A DNA stretch of 16,152 bases, taken from CAYOZL01 sp964408435. GTDB lineage: Bacteria; Bdellovibrionota_C; UBA2361; SZUA-149; CAYOZL01. Position numbers and translations under genes: made by a program. Of this stretch, positions 12,538 to 16,152 are shown piece by piece. The stretch spans positions 1 to 16,152 of the forward strand of contig CAYOZL010000055.1 of assembly GCA_964408435.1 (NCBI GenBank). The letters run 5' to 3'. Under the pieces are notes generated by a model. That model did no database searches. It was not told the origin of the DNA and saw only the letters and a list, made by a program, of their open reading frames with translations. Within the stretch, counting starts at the first letter, position 1. Every line of letters starts with the position of its first letter.

Positions 12538-14568
12538 TTATACGCCGATATCTCTAAATTTCTCAGGAGACTCTTCTAAGTCTAATAATGCAACATATTC
12601 TGGCTCTATAAACTTAGGAATTAACATCCTAACAGGAACTAAAAGAGCAACAAAGAAGGGAAACAAGATACCAAATGAGCTTTCTTTGATTATCCAAAGG
12701 GCCGCAAGACATGCAAATTGAATTCCTGTAAACATATGCTTTTTTCTAGCTGGCACAGCTCTAAAGTGATGCGTAGGTTCTAGTAGTTCTGGGTCAATAA
12801 ACCACATCCTTAATCTTTGAACGAATTGGTTACCGCCAGAAAGTATCGCTATACCCATGTAGAAGAACATTCCATATAATACAGCCATAGGGATAAGCTT
12901 TAGTAAATAAAGAGCGAATAAGCAGCAAGAAAGTAATAAGTTAACTCCTAAATTAGAAAGCCTATTTTCAATAGTTCTTACTATTTTCTGGTCTTTAACA
13001 ATGCTTAAGCTTCTTACATGATTAATACAAACTGCGGTTGAGGCAACAAGCCAGGGAAGTCCAAAACAACTACAAGCACCAATTAGTAATCCTACTATAA
13101 AAATATCCCAATGAAATGAATCTCCCTTTTTTAATTTGTGGTCTGGACTACCTACGAGTCTTGCTACTACATTTTGATTAATCCAAATTAAGATACTAAG
13201 AAAAATCGCCGGAACAGCAGCACCAAAATAAATCCAGCTTGGAACAGTAAAAGGATCTAGTAGCCAAGCACGATCCATAGTTGTTTTAATGCTATCAGGA
13301 ACATTTAGAGTTTGAATTTTTACATCCACAAAAGATAAAGAAACATAAGTCATTAGCCCAATAGCGATTGCCGGGCCAAAATCACTTAAGAACTCTCTAA
13401 CTGTATTTCTTAAATAAGGAGTTTTTCTAACACGTGATAATACATAACCTATAATAAAAGTTCCTAGTGCTAATAATAAAGATAAAAGCCCAGCGTCAGT
13501 TGGCATACTAGAGTTAGATAAATCACCAATTGTATTCTCAATAGCTTTGCCGATGTAGATAAGGGCTATTAAAGTTGCAAAAGTTTCATCTGTGAACCTA
13601 GTGAAATACTTCATGAGCTTGCTAACATTAAAAATTGCAGAAGTGCAAAGAATAAGCATTGTCCACATGCCAACCCAGAAAAATGTGCCTAAAAAGGGTA
13701 GTTCAAAGTGTTTACAGAGTTGATAGAGTAAACCAATAAAAATAGTATTTGGCCCAGTTGAGCCAAGTATGATTAATGGCTGACCCCCAAGAAAAGTCCA
13801 AATTAGCCCGCAAGCTATTGTTGAAATTAAAGTTTCAACTACACCAATATGCCCTTCTGTTAGCGTATCTACTAATGCACCAAAAGCTACCGCTGGAGCA
13901 GCACAGGCAAAAAACATAAATAGAATTGATGCTAATACTTTTACATTTAATCCAGAGCGAAAATCATCAATCCAAAATTTTGATTTTCTAGAAAAATCAT
14001 TTTTAATTCCACTAAAAATGCCAGATATTTCAGCTTCTTTTTTATTATCAAGGTCAAAGTTAACAGCTTTATCTAAACCTTCTTGATACAGATTTATTAG
14101 ACCTTCTTTATTCTTTTCTTCTGCAGCACGTTCTCTAAACCATTTATAGTGCATAAGTTGAAAAAATTCAGCTACGCTAGAGATAAATGGATGTGTTTTA
14201 GTTTCAGAAAGAAGTATCCAAGCAAAACGTGTTGGTATTTCTTCAGAATCAAAATTAAAAGGTTTTTTGAATCTAACTAAAACTTGAACGGAATTTTTTA
14301 AGTCTTTAACTGTTTTATTAAGTAAGGCTACACTATATTCTACTGTAGTTGGGCCTTTTGCGATAACTGTGTTTAGAGCATCTTTAATTAAATTTTTTTG
14401 TTCATTATCGAATAACTCATTATCAAGTTTTTTTATTATTGGCTCAATTACATCATGCAAGTCTTCTGTTTCTACATCTAATATGAAAAGAGTTTTTTCC
14501 CAATGTGAGCCTCTAATTATTTTTGTAGCGACTAAATTTGATTTTTTATTTTGGTAGATATTTGGCAT
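12538..14568 (-). CDS. SLC4-family (band 3-type) bicarbonate/anion transporter, SLC4A11-like
   Basis: A 676-residue protein with the full layout of animal SLC4 transporters. Residues about 1-190 resemble the cytoplasmic band 3 domain, with 'RFAWILLSETKTH...FFQLMHYKWF' near 112-145 in place of 'RFLFVLLGP...LM.D..F'. A linker (SGIKNDFSRKSKFWIDDFRSGLN) matches the family's 'GGLIRDV.RR...Y.SDFRDAL'. The membrane domain follows from about 210, with 'FLGGQPLIILGSTGPN' near 258-274, 'DHKLKKGDSFHWD' near 474-486, 'LPMAVLYGMFFYMG'-like and 'GGNQFVQR', then 'PTHHFRAVPARKKHMFTG' near 597-614. The last two motifs recall SLC4A11. Asn464 stands where AE1 has Glu681. Family members move bicarbonate, chloride, borate or H+/OH-; the substrate here is unknown. 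No clear ribosome site precedes the ATG at 14568. Divergent from mnmE, 56 bases apart. Confidence 0.9.
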   Translation of the reverse strand: MPNIYQNKKSNLVATKIIRGSHWEKTLFILDVETEDLHDVIEPIIKKLDNELFDNEQKNLIKDALNTVIAKGPTTVEYSVALLNKTVKDLKNSVQVLVRFKKPFNFDSEEIPTRFAWILLSETKTHPFISSVAEFFQLMHYKWFRERAAEEKNKEGLINLYQEGLDKAVNFDLDNKKEAEISGIFSGIKNDFSRKSKFWIDDFRSGLNVKVLASILFMFFACAAPAVAFGALVDTLTEGHIGVVETLISTIACGLIWTFLGGQPLIILGSTGPNTIFIGLLYQLCKHFELPFLGTFFWVGMWTMLILCTSAIFNVSKLMKYFTRFTDETFATLIALIYIGKAIENTIGDLSNSSMPTDAGLLSLLLALGTFIIGYVLSRVRKTPYLRNTVREFLSDFGPAIAIGLMTYVSLSFVDVKIQTLNVPDSIKTTMDRAWLLDPFTVPSWIYFGAAVPAIFLSILIWINQNVVARLVGSPDHKLKKGDSFHWDIFIVGLLIGACSCFGLPWLVASTAVCINHVRSLSIVKDQKIVRTIENRLSNLGVNLLLSCCLFALYLLKLIPMAVLYGMFFYMGIAILSGGNQFVQRLRMWFIDPELLEPTHHFRAVPARKKHMFTGIQFACLAALWIIKESSFGILFPFFVALLVPVRMLIPKFIEPEYVALLDLEESPEKFRDIGV

Positions 14569-14575
14569 GACTTTT

Positions 14576-14626
14576 ATAGGCTATAACGTTGGCTAAAGTA
14601 TCGCAATAGTTTATAAAATAGCCTAT
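14576..14626. promoter_or_regulatory. 9-bp inverted repeat spanning the SLC4-mnmE divergent gap
   Basis: ATAGGCTAT (14576-14584) is the exact reverse complement of ATAGCCTAT (14618-14626). The two halves lie close to the two start codons, and the right half includes the first two bases of the mnmE ATG. The symmetric placement suggests a shared operator or two inverted binding half-sites for a divergent promoter pair. Confidence 0.4.
14589..14617 (+). promoter_or_regulatory. promoter of mnmE, implying a leaderless or nearly leaderless mRNA
   Basis: TTGGCT (14589-14594) and TATAAA (14612-14617) are 17 bases apart. The ATG of mnmE is at 14625, only 8 bases past the -10, so transcription would begin at or one base from the start codon. 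No Shine-Dalgarno sequence precedes the ATG. Confidence 0.5.
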
Positions 14627-15992
14627 GGAGACAATCTTTGCCCCTTTATGTGGTCCTAGTTCAGGTAGCGTTCAGATCATTAGAGTTAGTGGTTCTCGTT
14701 CTAGAGAAATATTAGAGCATTTAATAGAAAATCCTATTGAAGTTATTTCTAATCCTAGAAAATTATTTTTAAAAAATATTAGAAACTCAAATGAAACAAT
14801 TGACCAAGCATTAGTCGTTTTTTTTGAAACCCCAAATTCTTATACAGGAGAAGATGTAATTGAGATTAATATTCATGCATCAACAGTAATAGAAAAAGAA
14901 CTATATGACTTATTAATAAAATATGGAGCAAGACCAGCTGAGCCAGGAGAATTCACTAAAAGAGCTTTTTTAAATGGTCAGATGGATTTAATTCAAGCTG
15001 AGGCTGTAGCAGATTTAATAAATTCAAAAACTAAAGAACAAGCTAGATTGGCTAAACAGCAGTTAACTGGAAAGCTCTCTAGTTTAGTTGATAGTGTTGC
15101 AGAACCACTAAGAGATTTCTTAGCAATAATAGAAGCACATATTGATTTTCCTGAAGAAGGAATAGAGGAGCAAACTTTTAATCAGTGGAAAGAAGTAATT
15201 GCTCCAATAAGTAAAAAACTTAAATCTCTTTTAGCCACGTATAGTTCAGGAAGAATAACGAAAGAAGGAGCTCAGGTGGTTCTTTGCGGGATTCCTAATG
15301 TTGGGAAATCAAGTTTATTAAATGCTTTAGCAAAAGAAGATAGAGCAATTGTGACTGAAATTGCAGGAACAACAACTGATAGCATAGAGCAATTAATTAA
15401 TTTAAACGGCTTTGTAGTTTCATTATGGGACACTGCTGGTTTAGAAGACGAGTTTGCTCAAAAAACTAGAGAAATAGAAAAAATAGAAAAACTAGGCATA
15501 GAAAAAAGTTGGGAAAGAGTCAGGCAATCTGATTTGATACTTTTTGTTCTTGATCTCACTCAAGAACTAGATAGCCAGCTTAAGCTATTAGAAAAAGTTA
15601 AGTCTATCAGTGAAGTCTTAGTTCTTATTAATAAGTCAGATTTAATACAGAATGTCTCTAATCAGCTACCTGATAATTTTTTAGATAAATATATATTAAC
15701 GAGTACAAAAGAAGATTTAAATCTCTTAGAAAAGGAAATTATCAATACACTGGGTTTAAATCCTAATTCTGAACTTGTTTTAATAACGAATAAAAGACAC
15801 GAGGATGCTGTTAAAAAAGCAGATGAGTGTATTGATAATGCAAAAGGCTTGCTTAACTCCTCTAATGAAAGCATTGATTTACTTGCTTTAGAAGTTCGCT
15901 CAGCTTTAGGAGAGTTAAGTGAGTTAGTTGGAGTAACTCCTAATGAAGATATTTTAGGTAGAATTTTTTCTAAATTTTGTATAGGGAAGTAG
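14625..15992 (+). CDS. mnmE: tRNA uridine-5-carboxymethylaminomethyl(34) synthesis GTPase MnmE
   Basis: A 455-residue cytoplasmic GTPase that with MnmG installs the 5-carboxymethylaminomethyl group on wobble U34 of several tRNAs. The N-terminal domain (1 to about 118) begins METIFAPLCGPSSGSVQIIR, corresponding to the family's 'DTIAA..T..G.GGI.VIRVSG'. 'RAFLNGQMDLIQAEAVADLI' near 108-127 is the conserved junction. The GTPase has G1 'GIPNVGKSS' (222-230), G2 'GTTTD', G3 'DTAGL' and G4 'NKSDL'. The C-terminal 'FCIGK' carries the catalytic Cys452. Length and all motifs are standard. The start has no ribosome site and sits 8 bases after a promoter. mnmG, often the next gene, is absent; a convergent gene follows. 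Confidence 0.97.
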   Translation: METIFAPLCGPSSGSVQIIRVSGSRSREILEHLIENPIEVISNPRKLFLKNIRNSNETIDQALVVFFETPNSYTGEDVIEINIHASTVIEKELYDLLIKYGARPAEPGEFTKRAFLNGQMDLIQAEAVADLINSKTKEQARLAKQQLTGKLSSLVDSVAEPLRDFLAIIEAHIDFPEEGIEEQTFNQWKEVIAPISKKLKSLLATYSSGRITKEGAQVVLCGIPNVGKSSLLNALAKEDRAIVTEIAGTTTDSIEQLINLNGFVVSLWDTAGLEDEFAQKTREIEKIEKLGIEKSWERVRQSDLILFVLDLTQELDSQLKLLEKVKSISEVLVLINKSDLIQNVSNQLPDNFLDKYILTSTKEDLNLLEKEIINTLGLNPNSELVLITNKRHEDAVKKADECIDNAKGLLNSSNESIDLLALEVRSALGELSELVGVTPNEDILGRIFSKFCIGK

Positions 15993-16010
15993 CTTAGTAG
16001 ATAGCCTAAT

Positions 16011-16152
16011 CTAGTCTTTTTTAAACTCGCCTTCATACATTATAGAGTTATCAATTCTAATTTCTGCGCTAGAACCGATAGTAAGATCGAGATTGGAATC
16101 TTGGAGTTTTAAATAATTTTTGCCAAAACCATTTTTAGATAAAACATCACCT
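16011..16152 (-). CDS. C-terminal end of an unrecognised gene, partial
   Basis: A minus-strand frame enters at the window end and stops at 16013-16011 (TAG), giving about 46 residues. The peptide contains GDVLSKNGFGKNYLKLQ and ends EIRIDNSIMYEGEFKKD. The even mix of residues and unbroken frame look like real coding DNA, with the stop 18 bases from the convergent mnmE stop. The alternating polar/hydrophobic pattern suggests beta strands. I do not recognise the family; the short match of its end to MORN-type YEGEF is too small to use. Confidence 0.5.
   Translation of the reverse strand, partial: GDVLSKNGFGKNYLKLQDSNLDLTIGSSAEIRIDNSIMYEGEFKKD

Noticed and set aside
15662..16036. Minus-strand 124-codon frame overlapping the end of mnmE
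   Set aside because: It lies antisense to the conserved MnmE C-terminus; the real minus-strand frame here is the one ending at 16011.

Overview
AT-rich Gram-negative chromosomal DNA built around the conserved rpmH-rnpA-yidD-yidC block and mnmE. A Gram-negative envelope is indicated by the long periplasmic domain of YidC, a Tat-dependent DUF1501 protein and a Sec-dependent DUF1800 protein. I cannot fix the lineage. The low GC, the DUF1800/DUF1501 pair and the thrombospondin-type-3 calcium repeats suggest a marine or aquatic bacterium, and a Bdellovibrionota-like group is one guess. No rRNA, tRNA, CRISPR array or complete insertion sequence was found.

Layout. 1-101: the last codons of a + strand gene that look like the GpsA C-terminus. 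102-809: about 700 bases without a convincing intact gene, holding a (GACTAA)5 microsatellite, a frame open from 252 to 611 apart from one stop, a nested stem-loop, a 28-bp-arm inverted repeat (608-688), a second stem-loop, and a good promoter. 810-2093 (+): a CPA2 cation/proton antiporter with the Asp-Asp motif. 2125-2952 (-): an unrecognised soluble protein with a Thr/Glu-rich linker. 3059-4369 (-): a nitronate monooxygenase-like flavoprotein with a Cys-rich tail. 4370-4575: a divergent intergenic region with two perfect dyads. 4576-7136 (+): rpmH, rnpA (starting inside rpmH), yidD and yidC. 7137-7243: a convergent gap filled by a degenerate inverted repeat. 7244-12278 (-): DUF1501 downstream of a 1188-residue DUF1800 protein. 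12538-14568 (-): a bacterial SLC4/band-3-type anion transporter. 14625-15992 (+): mnmE, divergent from the SLC4 gene across a 56-bp gap with a 9-bp inverted repeat. 16011-16152 (-): the C-terminal end of an unknown gene.

How the genes work together. rpmH, rnpA, yidD and yidC supply ribosome protein L34, the RNase P protein and membrane-protein insertion. mnmE supplies tRNA wobble-uridine modification. In many bacteria jag (khpB) lies between yidC and mnmE; here that place holds about 7.4 kb of minus-strand genes and no jag is visible. DUF1800 and DUF1501 proteins are commonly encoded side by side and are both exported here, so they probably act together in the envelope, function unknown. The antiporter and the SLC4 protein could both serve pH or ion homeostasis, but they are 10 kb apart and nothing in the sequence links them.

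The most notable item is the SLC4 protein. It appears to carry both the cytoplasmic domain and the membrane domain of the animal family, looks closest to SLC4A11 by motif memory, and has Asn where the well-studied relatives have an acidic residue.
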